DNA of 28,869 nt from Prevotellaceae bacterium UBA3849 (GCA_002392645.1 DGHL01000069.1:1-28869), one strand, 5' to 3'; shown: positions 16,669 to 24,715, counted from the stretch's first letter. Program-made: numbers and translations. Notes: a model not told the origin generated them from the sequence alone.

Positions 16669-18183
16669 TTATTTAATTATATACTGAAATGCTTTATGCA
16701 GGCATCTTACAATATCACTTGCAACAAGACTTTCTTCGCCGACTTCCCTAGCGGCAAAATCGCCTGCTAATCCATGAACATACATTCCGATCATTGTAGC
16801 ATCAGCCGATGAATACCCCCTTGCAAGCAAGCCGGTTATAATTCCCGTCAGGACATCCCCGCTACCAGCTGTAGCCATCCCCGCATTTCCTGTATTATTG
16901 AAGATTATCTGACCTTCCGGCATACACAGCGCTGTATGATGTCCTTTCAGCAACACATAGCCACGTACACGCTGTGCCATGTCAGAAGCTTTCATCAGAC
17001 GGTCATAGTCATCCTCTGGCGCAGAGTCGCACAACCTATCCATTTCTTTCGGATGCGGAGTAAAAATAAGTCCGTCAGGCAACTGCTGCAACCAAGCCCT
17101 ATGTGATGACAATACATTTAAGGCATCAGCATCAAGCACCACGGGCACTTTCGCATTCCTTATCTGAGTCATCAGAGCAATAGCCGTACCCTCCACTTGT
17201 CCCATACCAGGACCGATACCCATTGCCGTGTATTTTGTATTGTCAGTAGGCTGCGTAAAAGCCTCATCATCCTTATCCGCATCAACTATTGCTTCCGGCA
17301 CGCTAATTTGCATTATATCATTATTACAACGTGGAGTATGCACCGTAACCTTACCCACTCCACTTCGCAAGCATGATTTTGCAGCAAGTATAGCTGCACC
17401 AGCCATTCCATAGCTACCCGCAACGATCAATGCATGTCCCATATCTCCCTTGTGTGCGAACTTACTGCGTTGCCTAACTCTCTCCTTCACCATACCTTCT
17501 TCCAATACAGAATACTGAGTGTCGGTCTTCGCAATATATTCTTTGTCCAATCCAATATCCAACACACGCAAATCACCAACATAGCGCTGATTGTCGGCAA
17601 ACATCATGCAGAGTTTCTTCATGCCAAGCGTTAGCGTCACATCTGCCTCCACAATATTTTGCTTTACGTTGTAGGTATTCTGCTCCGTCATCAAACCTGA
17701 TGGCAAATCTATACTTATCACCATCGCTTCCGATGCATTAACATACCTTACCACGGCTGCGAAGCCTCCTGTCAACGGTTTGCTTATGCCTGAACCAAAC
17801 AAACCATCTATCACAACCATACCTTTAACCAAATGTGGTGGTTCAAATTCCTGTACAACTTCTATCAGCGCATCAGCATATTTACCTTTCAATCTATCAC
17901 GGTTAGCCTGGCAGTCTGGTGACAGTTTCCCTGTAACGTTAAACAGATAAGCCACGGCCTGCACACCTCTGTCACGCAGCAAACGCGTAACAGCCAACGC
18001 ATCACCACCATTGTTGCCTGGACCAGCAAACACGACAACCTGCGTATCATCATCGCAAAATTCCATCGTTTCCTTTGTCAACGCCACAGCTGCGCGCTCC
18101 ATCAAATCTATAGAGGTAATAGATTCACGTTCAATAGTGTATTTATCCAGTTCATGTATCTGTGCACTTGTGAATATCTTCAT
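16669..18183 (-). CDS. nnr: Bifunctional NAD(P)H-hydrate epimerase / ADP-dependent NAD(P)H-hydrate dehydratase
   Basis: 504 residues, typical of the fused bacterial form. The enzyme repairs damaged NADHX and NADPHX in the cytoplasm: the N-terminal YjeF domain epimerises R to S hydrate, and the C-terminal ribokinase-like domain dehydrates S-NAD(P)HX with ADP. N-domain motif VVFAGPGNNGGDALAVTRLL (about 50-69) is followed by DGLFGSGISKPLTG. C-domain motifs are KGDMGHALIVAGSYGMAGAA, GIGPGMG, DADALN (351-356), FTPHPKEM, LLKGHHT and the nucleotide site NAGMATAGSGDVLTGI (around 440). It is divergent from hpt, separated by 146 bases holding promoters for both. Confidence 0.96.
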   Translation of the reverse strand: MKIFTSAQIHELDKYTIERESITSIDLMERAAVALTKETMEFCDDDTQVVVFAGPGNNGGDALAVTRLLRDRGVQAVAYLFNVTGKLSPDCQANRDRLKGKYADALIEVVQEFEPPHLVKGMVVIDGLFGSGISKPLTGGFAAVVRYVNASEAMVISIDLPSGLMTEQNTYNVKQNIVEADVTLTLGMKKLCMMFADNQRYVGDLRVLDIGLDKEYIAKTDTQYSVLEEGMVKERVRQRSKFAHKGDMGHALIVAGSYGMAGAAILAAKSCLRSGVGKVTVHTPRCNNDIMQISVPEAIVDADKDDEAFTQPTDNTKYTAMGIGPGMGQVEGTAIALMTQIRNAKVPVVLDADALNVLSSHRAWLQQLPDGLIFTPHPKEMDRLCDSAPEDDYDRLMKASDMAQRVRGYVLLKGHHTALCMPEGQIIFNNTGNAGMATAGSGDVLTGIITGLLARGYSSADATMIGMYVHGLAGDFAAREVGEESLVASDIVRCLHKAFQYIIK

Positions 18184-18253
18184 GCTATGCCTGCTTTTAT
18201 GATTCTGTAAAAACTTGTCAGTAAATATTTCGTTGAATAATAGAAATGTATTG

Positions 18254-18286
18254 CAAAATTACAAAAAAAACATGAATTATAACAAA
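18254..18286 (-). promoter_or_regulatory. Promoter of nnr
   Basis: Minus strand TTTG (18286-18283), 21 bases, then TAATTTTG (18261-18254). This fits the Bacteroidetes consensus with a spacer one base longer than the others here. The leader would be about 65 bases. Confidence 0.6.
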
Positions 18287-18304
18287 ATATTCAAAGTTTT
18301 TTAT

Positions 18305-18312
18305 TAATTTTG
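18305..18312 (+). promoter_or_regulatory. -7 box of hpt-adk
   Basis: A perfect TAATTTTG ends 17 bases before the hpt ATG, so the leader would be only about 10 bases. No convincing TTTG is found at the -33 distance, so the call rests on the -7 box alone. Confidence 0.5.
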
Positions 18313-18329
18313 CATCAAATTCTTATTTT

Positions 18330-18881
18330 ATGGAGCAAAAACGCATTAAAATAAAGGACAAAACCTTCGAATTAACCATTCCAGAGTCAGAAATACTCTC
18401 TGCCATAAAGAAATTGGCAAATGAGTTACGCAAGGACTATTCCGACCTGGATCCTATATTCGTAACCGTCCTCAGCGGTGCGTTTATATTTGCCTCAGAC
18501 ATTTTACGCCTCGTAGATTTCCCTTGTCAGCTTGCCTTCACGAAGCTCAAGAGTTACGAAGGCGCTGCCACCACTGGCAACATCACAGAAGAGTTACCCG
18601 TCACCCTCGATGTCACAGGGCGACACATTATTATATTAGAGGACATTGTAGAGACAGGACTCAGCATGCAGTTTCTCGTAAGCAAGCTACGTGAGCACAA
18701 CCCCGCATCCGTAAACATATGCACTCTCTCATTCAAGCCCGAGAAATGCAAGGTTGAGGGACTTCCTGTAAAATACGTAGGAATGACGTTACCCGAGGCT
18801 TTTATTGTTGGCTACGGACTCGACTACGACCAGTACGGCCGAGAGTTACGCGACATCTATTCACTCGTAAATGATCGCTGA
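18330..18881 (+). CDS. hpt: Hypoxanthine phosphoribosyltransferase
   Basis: 183 residues, normal length. It salvages hypoxanthine/guanine to IMP/GMP with PRPP. The PRPP loop IIILEDIVETGLS covers about 100-112, VLSGAFIFASDILR (47-60) provides the substrate-side loop, and FTKLKSYEG carries the usual Lys-containing segment. IVGYGLDYDQYGRELRDI near the C-terminus contains the purine-contact region. It is followed by adk after 59 bases, the two forming a purine salvage/nucleotide pair. Confidence 0.96.
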   Translation: MEQKRIKIKDKTFELTIPESEILSAIKKLANELRKDYSDLDPIFVTVLSGAFIFASDILRLVDFPCQLAFTKLKSYEGAATTGNITEELPVTLDVTGRHIIILEDIVETGLSMQFLVSKLREHNPASVNICTLSFKPEKCKVEGLPVKYVGMTLPEAFIVGYGLDYDQYGRELRDIYSLVNDR

Positions 18882-18940
18882 AACTCAATACGTAACAAAA
18901 GGATAACTTACAAACAAATCATACATATTTTTAAACACAA

Positions 18941-19513
18941 ATGAAGAATATTGTAATTTTCGGTGCCCCAGGCTCAGGCAAGGGCACACAGAGCGACAAG
19001 ATTATCGCAGAGTTCGGAGTTGCTCACATCTCTACCGGCGACGTGCTCCGCGCAGAAATCAAGGCAGGCACAGAGTTGGGCAAAACTGCATCAGGCTACA
19101 TCAACGAGGGTAAGCTCGTACCAGACTCACTCATCATCGACATGCTCGCCTCTACTCTCGACAGCAAGGGCAAGGACATCCCTGGCGTTATCTTCGACGG
19201 TTTCCCACGCACCATAGCACAGGCAGAGGCTCTTGACAAAATGCTCGAAGAGCGCGGTGAGAAGGTTTCTACCGTCATCGGCCTCGAGGTTAACGACGAG
19301 GAGCTCATCAAGCGCATCATTGCACGCGGTAAGACTTCCGGTCGCGCTGACGACAACGAGGAGACAGCAAAGAAGCGTCTTGACACATATTATTCACAGA
19401 CTCTTCCTCTCAAGGATTTCTACATTGCACAGGGCAAGTACGCAAAGATCAACGGTGTAGGTTCTATCGATGACATCTACGCTGCCATCAGCAAGGCTAT
19501 CAAGGAGGCATAA
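18941..19513 (+). CDS. adk: Adenylate kinase
   Basis: 190 residues: the short-lid form without the zinc-finger LID. It catalyses ATP + AMP = 2 ADP. P-loop GAPGSGKG at 8-15, AMP site HISTGDVLRAEI (29-40), DGFPRT at 86-91, and lid arginines in RGKTSGRADDNEETAKKRLD. Codon use is strongly biased (GGC, AAG, CTC), as expected for a highly expressed gene. In related genomes adk is normally followed by obgE; here a terminator follows. Confidence 0.97.
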   Translation: MKNIVIFGAPGSGKGTQSDKIIAEFGVAHISTGDVLRAEIKAGTELGKTASGYINEGKLVPDSLIIDMLASTLDSKGKDIPGVIFDGFPRTIAQAEALDKMLEERGEKVSTVIGLEVNDEELIKRIIARGKTSGRADDNEETAKKRLDTYYSQTLPLKDFYIAQGKYAKINGVGSIDDIYAAISKAIKEA

Positions 19514-19534
19514 GCCCACCTTAATTAATATAAA

Positions 19535-19578
19535 GCGCAACTATAGTTTTTCTGCAAAATCTATGGTTGCGTTTTTTT
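19535..19578 (+). terminator. Terminator of hpt-adk
   Basis: Stem CGCAACTATAG (19536-19546) with CTATGGTTGCG (19561-19571), 10 pairs plus one G-T, a 14-base loop, followed by seven T. Confidence 0.88.
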
Positions 19579-19720
19579 CTTCATTCCACATCCGCACGTT
19601 GCCCCCTCATTTTCCAAAACCGAACTCAAGAAAGTTCAACCCAATGGAAACAACCCAAATATTTCCCACAAGTACCATCAAACACTCTTCACAAAAATTT
19701 CCCTGGCGACGTATTAACAC

Positions 19721-19760
19721 AAAAAAAACATCCCAACCAATCCTGACAAACCGGTTGGGA
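19721..19760 (-). terminator. Terminator of the small membrane protein gene
   Basis: On the minus strand TCCCAACC (19760-19753) pairs with GGTTGGGA (19738-19731) across a 14-base loop and is followed by eight T. It lies about 28 bases past the stop of the gene ending at 19789. Confidence 0.85.
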
Positions 19761-19788
19761 CGAGACATATTAATAACGTTTCTTAAGA

Positions 19789-20196
19789 TCAAAGCAAGTT
19801 GGCAAACACAAACGCTGCCATACCGAAAATAATCAACAGCACATAGAACGCAACTGCCACAATTGCCATGATCCCATAGTATTTCATTACGGCATAGAAA
19901 TCCGCAGTGGCATCTTCTAACGACGACTGCAACGATGCATTTATGGCATTACGTACATTGCGTATTATCTCAAAGCATTTGTTTATCGGGTACACATACA
20001 CCAAAGCCATCACTATATACATTATGCCAACTATGAATCCTGGGAATTTATCATTTGCAGGCATAAACAAGAAAGCTATGCCAGCCAACCCAATTAATGC
20101 CACCATAACAGTTAAAAAAATCGTAAGGAAATTCAACCATTTCATTGCCGAAAGCAAATTCTGCTTAATCGGTTCGTTTACAACCAAATTCTCCAT
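19789..20196 (-). CDS. Small membrane protein, DUF5362-like
   Basis: 135 residues. There are four hydrophobic segments in two hairpins: about 20-45 (FLTIFLTVMVALIGLAGIAF), 52-70 (FIVGIMYIVMALVYVYPINK) and 105-133 (GIMAIVAVAFYVLLIIFGMA), with an amphipathic stretch IRNVRNAINASLQSSLEDATAD between. The layout, with a short N-terminal LLSAMKWLNF before the first helix, resembles DUF5362 proteins of Bacteroidetes; the family call is from memory of the pattern. Function is unknown. It is monocistronic with its own strong promoter and terminator. Confidence 0.8.
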   Translation of the reverse strand: MENLVVNEPIKQNLLSAMKWLNFLTIFLTVMVALIGLAGIAFLFMPANDKFPGFIVGIMYIVMALVYVYPINKCFEIIRNVRNAINASLQSSLEDATADFYAVMKYYGIMAIVAVAFYVLLIIFGMAAFVFANLL

Positions 20197-20265
20197 AAAA
20201 TAAAAATGTTTAGTATTATCTGTTAATTAATTCTTATAAGTCTGCATTTGTTAAATATACGCATA

Positions 20266-20297
20266 CAAAGGTACTATCTTTTCCCGGAACATACAAA
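20266..20297 (-). promoter_or_regulatory. Promoter of the DUF5362-like gene
   Basis: Minus strand TTTG (20297-20294), exactly 20 bases, then TACCTTTG (20273-20266): both boxes match the Bacteroidetes consensus. The leader would be about 65 bases. Confidence 0.75.
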
Positions 20298-20633
20298 CAA
20301 AAAAGGCAAAAAAATGAAATTTCGGAAGAATACGCAACAAATATTCCGTCAGATCAGCATAAGCCGTTTTAAGAAAATTGCATTATCAAAATTGACAAAT
20401 CCCGACATGTTTTAGCAAATCAACCAACACAGACTGTACTTTTCGACATTTTCATTCCCCATTTTGCGCTTTTTTTGACCGTCTTCCGAAAACACTTTGC
20501 CACAAATATCAAAATGACTGTTCCATTTTGTAATTCCAGACAACCAACCATCAATTAACCTTACATTAAGTTTCACAGAACGTAACAATAAGATACACAC
20601 AAGAGTTCTTTACGCGTTAATATAAGTTAAATA
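20298..20633. other. Gene-free spacer between divergent promoters
   Basis: AT-rich sequence between the promoters of the DUF5362-like gene and ftsX. The only structure noticed is a 9-base inverted repeat, TTTCGGAAG (20320-20328) and CTTCCGAAA (20483-20491), too far apart for a simple terminator. No coding frame or RNA gene is supported. Confidence 0.5.
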
Positions 20634-20665
20634 CTTGTGTATAGTTTCGTTTTGTTGTAATTTTG
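20634..20665 (+). promoter_or_regulatory. Promoter of the ftsX operon; decides the ftsX start
   Basis: CTTG (20634-20637), exactly 20 bases, then TAATTTTG (20658-20665). Transcription should begin near 20672, so the in-frame ATG at 20663 lies upstream of the message and cannot be the start. The ATG at 20699 is then the first usable codon. Confidence 0.75.
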
Positions 20666-20698
20666 TACCGAAATTGCGTGAAAAGTATATGTGCGTCA

Positions 20699-21574
20699 AT
20701 GGCTAAAAAGACGAAAAAAAATACAAATGGTCGTGGTTTGCAGGTGGTAACACTATGCATAAGCACGGCACTTGTGCTTATTTTATTAGGTATGGTGGTA
20801 CTTATCGGACTTACCGCCAACAACCTTTCAGACTATGTTAAAGAGAACCTCACGGTAACAGTGATGTTCAAGGATGACGTGTCTAACCGTGAGGCTGCAG
20901 TGGTATGCCGCAAATTGCAGTCAAAGCCTTGGGTGGCTCATCTTGAGTACATCGACCGTGAGCAGGCTCTGAAGGAACAGACAAAGGCACTGGGAACCGA
21001 CCCTTCGGAGTTCCTGGGCACTAATCCGTTTGTACCATCGGCAGAGATAAATCTCAGGGCAAGCTGTGCTAACGCTGACTCGCTGAAATGGATTACGAAG
21101 CAGATACGTTCCTACAAGCAGGTGTCGGAGGTAGCATATCAAAAAGACCTGATGGATAAAGTAAACAGTAACCTACACAAGGTTATGTTGGTGATGCTGA
21201 TTATCGCCGTATTGCTGACATGCATATCCTTCTCGCTGATTAACAACACCGTAAGGCTCGGTATTTATGAACGTCGCTTCTCCATCAACATCATGAAGTT
21301 GGTGGGAGCTTCATGGTCGTTCATACGCCGTCCGTTCCTCTACGTAGCTGTTATCGAGGGCTTGCTCGCCGGCGTTCTCGCCATTATAGTATTGGCAGGC
21401 GGCGTTTATGCACTATACACATACGAACCCGACATTACAGCTGTCGTAACATGGCAGGTACTTGCCATCACCGCCGCTGCAGTGTTATTGGCTGGCGTGA
21501 TAATATCTACCATATGCGTGTTCATCTCCGTAACGAGATACCTCAATATGCCATCCGAGAGACTCTATCGATGA
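20699..21574 (+). CDS. ftsX: Cell division protein FtsX
   Basis: 291 residues from the ATG at 20699. FtsX is the membrane part of FtsEX, an ABC-type complex that controls peptidoglycan hydrolases at the septum. TM1 is at about 20-42 (VVTLCISTALVLILLGMVVLIGL). The extracytoplasmic domain follows (LTVTVMFKDDVS, WVAHLEYIDREQAL, FLGTNPFVPSAEINLR), then three C-terminal TMs with the family stretch FSLINNTVRLGIYERRFSIN and IMKLVGASWSFIRRPFLY. ftsE is not adjacent, which is usual for Bacteroidetes. It is the first gene of a run continuing at least to folK. Confidence 0.94.
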   Translation: MAKKTKKNTNGRGLQVVTLCISTALVLILLGMVVLIGLTANNLSDYVKENLTVTVMFKDDVSNREAAVVCRKLQSKPWVAHLEYIDREQALKEQTKALGTDPSEFLGTNPFVPSAEINLRASCANADSLKWITKQIRSYKQVSEVAYQKDLMDKVNSNLHKVMLVMLIIAVLLTCISFSLINNTVRLGIYERRFSINIMKLVGASWSFIRRPFLYVAVIEGLLAGVLAIIVLAGGVYALYTYEPDITAVVTWQVLAITAAAVLLAGVIISTICVFISVTRYLNMPSERLYR

Positions 21575-21619
21575 TTGAAGAATTGAAGAGGACAAGAATT
21601 GAAGGATTGAAGAATTGAA
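21573..21619 (+). repeat. 15-base direct repeat in the ftsX-DUF3098 spacer
   Basis: GATTGAAGAATTGAA occurs at 21573-21587 and again at 21605-21619, with the related fragment AAGAATTGAAG between. It starts within the ftsX stop codon. Such AATTGAAG-type spacers are familiar in Bacteroidales and probably arise by slippage. Confidence 0.8.
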
Positions 21620-21636
21620 AAAACAAATTATATATA

Positions 21637-21882
21637 ATGGAGGAAAATAAGAATTTTGCATTCTCAAAGACAAATTTCATACTGATAGGAGTCAGTATGC
21701 TGGTGGTCATTGCAGGTTTCCTGCTCATGATAGGCGCAAGCTCAGACGATACGCATTTCGATGCGGAGATATTCTCTACCATGCGTACTAAGATTGCACC
21801 GGTGATATGCTTCTTCGGTTTCATATCGATTATCGGCGGAATAATGTATAAGTCTAAGAATAACGAGGAGGAGGATAAATGA
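21637..21882 (+). CDS. DUF3098 small membrane protein
   Basis: 81 residues with two TM helices (about 12-32 and 52-70) and a short acidic tail (NNEEEDK). The opening FAFSKTNFILIGVSMLVVIAGFLLM and the IAPVICFFGFISIIGGIMYK block match DUF3098, which regularly sits between ftsX and uppP in Bacteroidetes. Both termini should face the cytoplasm. Function is unknown, though its constant place suggests a link to envelope growth. The stop overlaps the uppP start by 4 bases (ATGA), and a GAGGAGGAGG ribosome site for uppP lies in its last codons. Confidence 0.9.
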   Translation: MEENKNFAFSKTNFILIGVSMLVVIAGFLLMIGASSDDTHFDAEIFSTMRTKIAPVICFFGFISIIGGIMYKSKNNEEEDK

Positions 21883-22736
21883 CGTGGCTTGAGACGGTGA
21901 TTATCGCTGTGGTGGAGGGACTGACAGAGTTCCTGCCTGTATCTTCCACTGGACACATGATTATCACTCAGAACCTGCTGGGCATTCAGCAGGGCGACCC
22001 TTTTGTCCATGCCTTTACCTTTATAATACAGTTTGGAGCCATACTTTCAGTGGTATGCCTTTATTGGAAGCGCTTCTTCCAGTTTGATAACACTCCAGCG
22101 CCCGAAGGCAGCAACTTATGGCAGCGCCTGAAGCATCGCTTCTATTTCTACTGGCTGCTGATAGTGGGCGTGGTGCCAGCGGTCGTAGTAGGACTGCTTG
22201 CAAAGAAATCAGGACTGCTTGACTGGCTCCTCGACAGCGTGGAGGTGGTTGCAGTAATGTTGGTAATAGGCGGTGTGTTCATGCTCTACTGTGACAAGTT
22301 GCTCAACAAAGGTACGGAAGAGAACAAGGTGAACGAGAAACGCGCCTTCATGATAGGACTCTATCAATGTATATCAGTGATACCCGGAGTGTCACGCTCT
22401 ATGGCTACCATAGTAGGCGGTATGGCTCAGGGATTGACTCGCAAACGCGCAGCAGAGTTTTCCTTCTTCCTTGCAGTGCCGACGATGGCGGGAGCCACGT
22501 TGCTTGACCTGCTTGATTTGCTGAAAGAAGACACCTCATGGGCTACCAGCCACAATATCACCATGCTGCTCCTGGGCTGCGCCGTGGCTTTCGTAGTGGC
22601 ACTGCTGGCAATGAAGTGGTTCGTGTCCTTCCTGTCAAAATACGGCTTCAAGGCATTCGGTATATATCGTATCGTCGTAGGCGGCGTAATCATAGCGTTG
22701 CTGCTGACGGGACACTCACTGGTAATGGTTGATTAA
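21879..22736 (+). CDS. uppP: Undecaprenyl-diphosphatase (BacA/UppP)
   Basis: 285 residues, multi-TM inner-membrane protein. It dephosphorylates undecaprenyl-PP to recycle the lipid carrier of peptidoglycan and surface polysaccharides, and its overexpression gives bacitracin resistance. The catalytic signature EGLTEFLPVSSTGH is at 13-26. The second motif, PGVSRSMATIVGGMAQGL with the key Arg and Ser, starts at 169, and KRAAEFSFFLAVPTM follows. It is translationally coupled to DUF3098 and directly abuts truB. Confidence 0.97.
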   Translation: MTWLETVIIAVVEGLTEFLPVSSTGHMIITQNLLGIQQGDPFVHAFTFIIQFGAILSVVCLYWKRFFQFDNTPAPEGSNLWQRLKHRFYFYWLLIVGVVPAVVVGLLAKKSGLLDWLLDSVEVVAVMLVIGGVFMLYCDKLLNKGTEENKVNEKRAFMIGLYQCISVIPGVSRSMATIVGGMAQGLTRKRAAEFSFFLAVPTMAGATLLDLLDLLKEDTSWATSHNITMLLLGCAVAFVVALLAMKWFVSFLSKYGFKAFGIYRIVVGGVIIALLLTGHSLVMVD

Positions 22737-23435
22737 ATGAATTTCGTAGAAGGCGAGATATTACATATAAACAAGCCATACGGCATGTCGAGTTTCGGAG
22801 CACTGGCTTTCGTGCGTACCCGCATTTCCAAGGCATGTGGCGTAAAACGCGTGAAGACTGGTCATGCAGGGACACTCGATCCACTGGCTACAGGGGTGCT
22901 GACGCTATGCACTGGCAAATGCACCAAGATGATACCCGAACTACAGTATCACTCCAAGGAATACACTGCAACACTGCAGTTTGGTGCAACGACGGCAAGC
23001 TATGACCGCGAGCACACCGTAAACCACACATATCCTTGCCGCCACATAACCAAGGAACTGATACTGCAGGCACTGGAACAGTTCAAGGGTGACATCATGC
23101 AGGTACCGCCGACATACAGTGCGGTGCACGTAGGAGGCAAGAGGGCGTATGAGTTACGCCGCAAGGACAAGGACGTAAAACTCGAGGCAAAGCCGGTACG
23201 CGTTGATGACATAGAACTGCTGTGGTTCGATCCCGTAAAGATGCAGGCACAGATACGCGTAGAATGTGGCAAAGGCACATACATACGCTCACTGGGCAGA
23301 GACATCGGCAGGGCGGTAGGTAGCGGTGCATTCCTGACCCAACTATGCCGCACCAGACTTGGCAACGTACGCATCGAGGACTGCATAAGCCTTGACAACT
23401 TTCAGGAATGGCTGAAATCTGAGATAAAAAGCTAA
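22737..23435 (+). CDS. truB: tRNA pseudouridine(55) synthase TruB
   Basis: 232 residues, slightly shorter than enzymes with a full C-terminal PUA domain and typical of Bacteroidetes. It makes pseudouridine 55 in the T-loop of tRNAs. Motif I NKPYGMSSFGALAFVR (12-27) and the catalytic Asp48 in GHAGTLDPLATGVL are present. Also present are YTATLQFGATTASYDREH, QVPPTYSAVHVGGKRAYELRR and the RVECGKGTYIRSLGRDIG block. Its ATG follows the uppP stop with no gap. Confidence 0.96.
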   Translation: MNFVEGEILHINKPYGMSSFGALAFVRTRISKACGVKRVKTGHAGTLDPLATGVLTLCTGKCTKMIPELQYHSKEYTATLQFGATTASYDREHTVNHTYPCRHITKELILQALEQFKGDIMQVPPTYSAVHVGGKRAYELRRKDKDVKLEAKPVRVDDIELLWFDPVKMQAQIRVECGKGTYIRSLGRDIGRAVGSGAFLTQLCRTRLGNVRIEDCISLDNFQEWLKSEIKS

Positions 23436-23485
23436 GGAGCAAAGCAGAAAACAATTTAGTAAATACAGATATACCAATATATTTC

Positions 23486-24682
23486 ATGAAACTATCACAG
23501 TTTGATTTCAAACTACCAGAGTCGCAGATTGCACTCTATCCACACAGTATAGAACACACCGTAACCAACAGTGACGGTGTAGAAAAGACCTTCCGACTGA
23601 AGCGCCCAGACGAATGTCGTATGGTGGTGGTTCACAAGAAGTCGCAGAAGGTAAGTCTGTACAAGACCGACGCAAAGGGCAAACAGCTAAAGGGTGAGGA
23701 CGGAAAGAAACAGTTCCTTACCATGCTTGACCTTCTCGATTACTTCGACGAGGGCGATACCTTCGTATTCAACGATACCAAGGTGTTCCCTGCCCGTCTC
23801 TATGGCACAAAGGAGAAGACCGACGCCGTGATAGAGGTATTCCTGTTGCGCGAACTCAATCAGGAGATGCGTCTGTGGGACGTACTGGTAGAGCCTGCAC
23901 GCAAGATACGTATAGGCAACAAACTGTTTTTCGATGACAGCGGCTCACTCGTAGCAGAGGTCATCGATAATACCACTTCACGTGGACGCACACTGCGTTT
24001 TCTCTACGATTGCCCACATGATGAGTTCAAGCGCGACCTCTTTGCACTTGGTCAGGCTCCATTGCCACGCTACATCATCGACCACAAGGGCAAGGACGGC
24101 AAACTCGACCGTCCTGTGACCGAAGACGACTTCGAAGATTTCCAGTGTGTGTACGCAAAGCATGAAGGAGCTGTAACAGCACCTTCTACAGGATTGCACT
24201 TTACGCGTCAGATGATGAAGCGTCTGGAAATCCATGGCATAAACTCAGCTTTCATCACCATACATACCGGACTTGGCAACTTCAACACCATCGAGGTGGA
24301 AGATTTGTCAAAGCACAAGATGGACTCTGAGGAAATGCACATCAACAGAGAGACCTGCGAACTTGTAAACAATACGAAGAAGGCTGGCCATCATGTATGC
24401 GCCATCGGTGCCAGTGTGCTGAAAGCTACTGAGACATGCGTGGGCACAGACGGATTCCTGAAGGAATATGACGGATGGACTAACAAGTTCATCTTCCCAC
24501 CATACGAATTCGGATTGGCAGACAGTCTGCTCGTAAACCTCTATCACCCACTGTCAACAATGCTTATGTCAACATGCGCATTCGGTGGTTACGAAATCGT
24601 CATGGAGGGCTACAAGCAGGCTCTGAAGGCAGGCTACAAGTTCGGATGCTTCGGCGATGTCATGCTGATTGTCAACGACTAA
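23486..24682 (+). CDS. queA: S-adenosylmethionine:tRNA ribosyltransferase-isomerase QueA (divergent, long form)
   Basis: 398 residues against about 350 usually. QueA transfers and isomerises the ribosyl group of SAM onto preQ1 in tRNA, giving epoxyqueuosine. Family blocks are clear: MKLSQFDFKLPESQIALYP, FVFNDTKVFPARLYG, VIEVFLLREL, LWDVLVEPARKIRIGNKL, AVTAPSTGLHFT, HTGLGNFNTIEVEDLSKHKM, TNKFIFPPYEF and GDVMLI. Two insertions lengthen it: one near 18-34 and 50-70 (KTDAKGKQLKGEDGKKQF) and one near 195 (DHKGKDGKLDRPV). Some usually constant C-terminal positions differ: AIGASVLKATE stands where relatives have a V-G-T-T-x-x-R pattern, and YHPLSTMLM where F-H-x-P-x-S-T-L-L-M is usual. The frame is intact, so it is probably functional. 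Confidence 0.93.
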   Translation: MKLSQFDFKLPESQIALYPHSIEHTVTNSDGVEKTFRLKRPDECRMVVVHKKSQKVSLYKTDAKGKQLKGEDGKKQFLTMLDLLDYFDEGDTFVFNDTKVFPARLYGTKEKTDAVIEVFLLRELNQEMRLWDVLVEPARKIRIGNKLFFDDSGSLVAEVIDNTTSRGRTLRFLYDCPHDEFKRDLFALGQAPLPRYIIDHKGKDGKLDRPVTEDDFEDFQCVYAKHEGAVTAPSTGLHFTRQMMKRLEIHGINSAFITIHTGLGNFNTIEVEDLSKHKMDSEEMHINRETCELVNNTKKAGHHVCAIGASVLKATETCVGTDGFLKEYDGWTNKFIFPPYEFGLADSLLVNLYHPLSTMLMSTCAFGGYEIVMEGYKQALKAGYKFGCFGDVMLIVND

Positions 24683-24715
24683 AGAAAACGATACAGTCAT
24701 AATACACCTATTACT

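Noticed and set aside
20320..20491. 9-base inverted repeat TTTCGGAAG/CTTCCGAAA as a terminator or small RNA
   Set aside because: The arms are 154 bases apart, no T run follows and no promoter consensus frames it.
20663..20698. Upstream ATG for ftsX adding 12 residues
   Set aside because: The -7 box at 20658-20665 overlaps it, so it should not be in the message.
21543..22010. 155-codon minus-strand frame
   Set aside because: Antisense to DUF3098 and the start of uppP; its C-terminal part only translates the AATTGAAG repeats.
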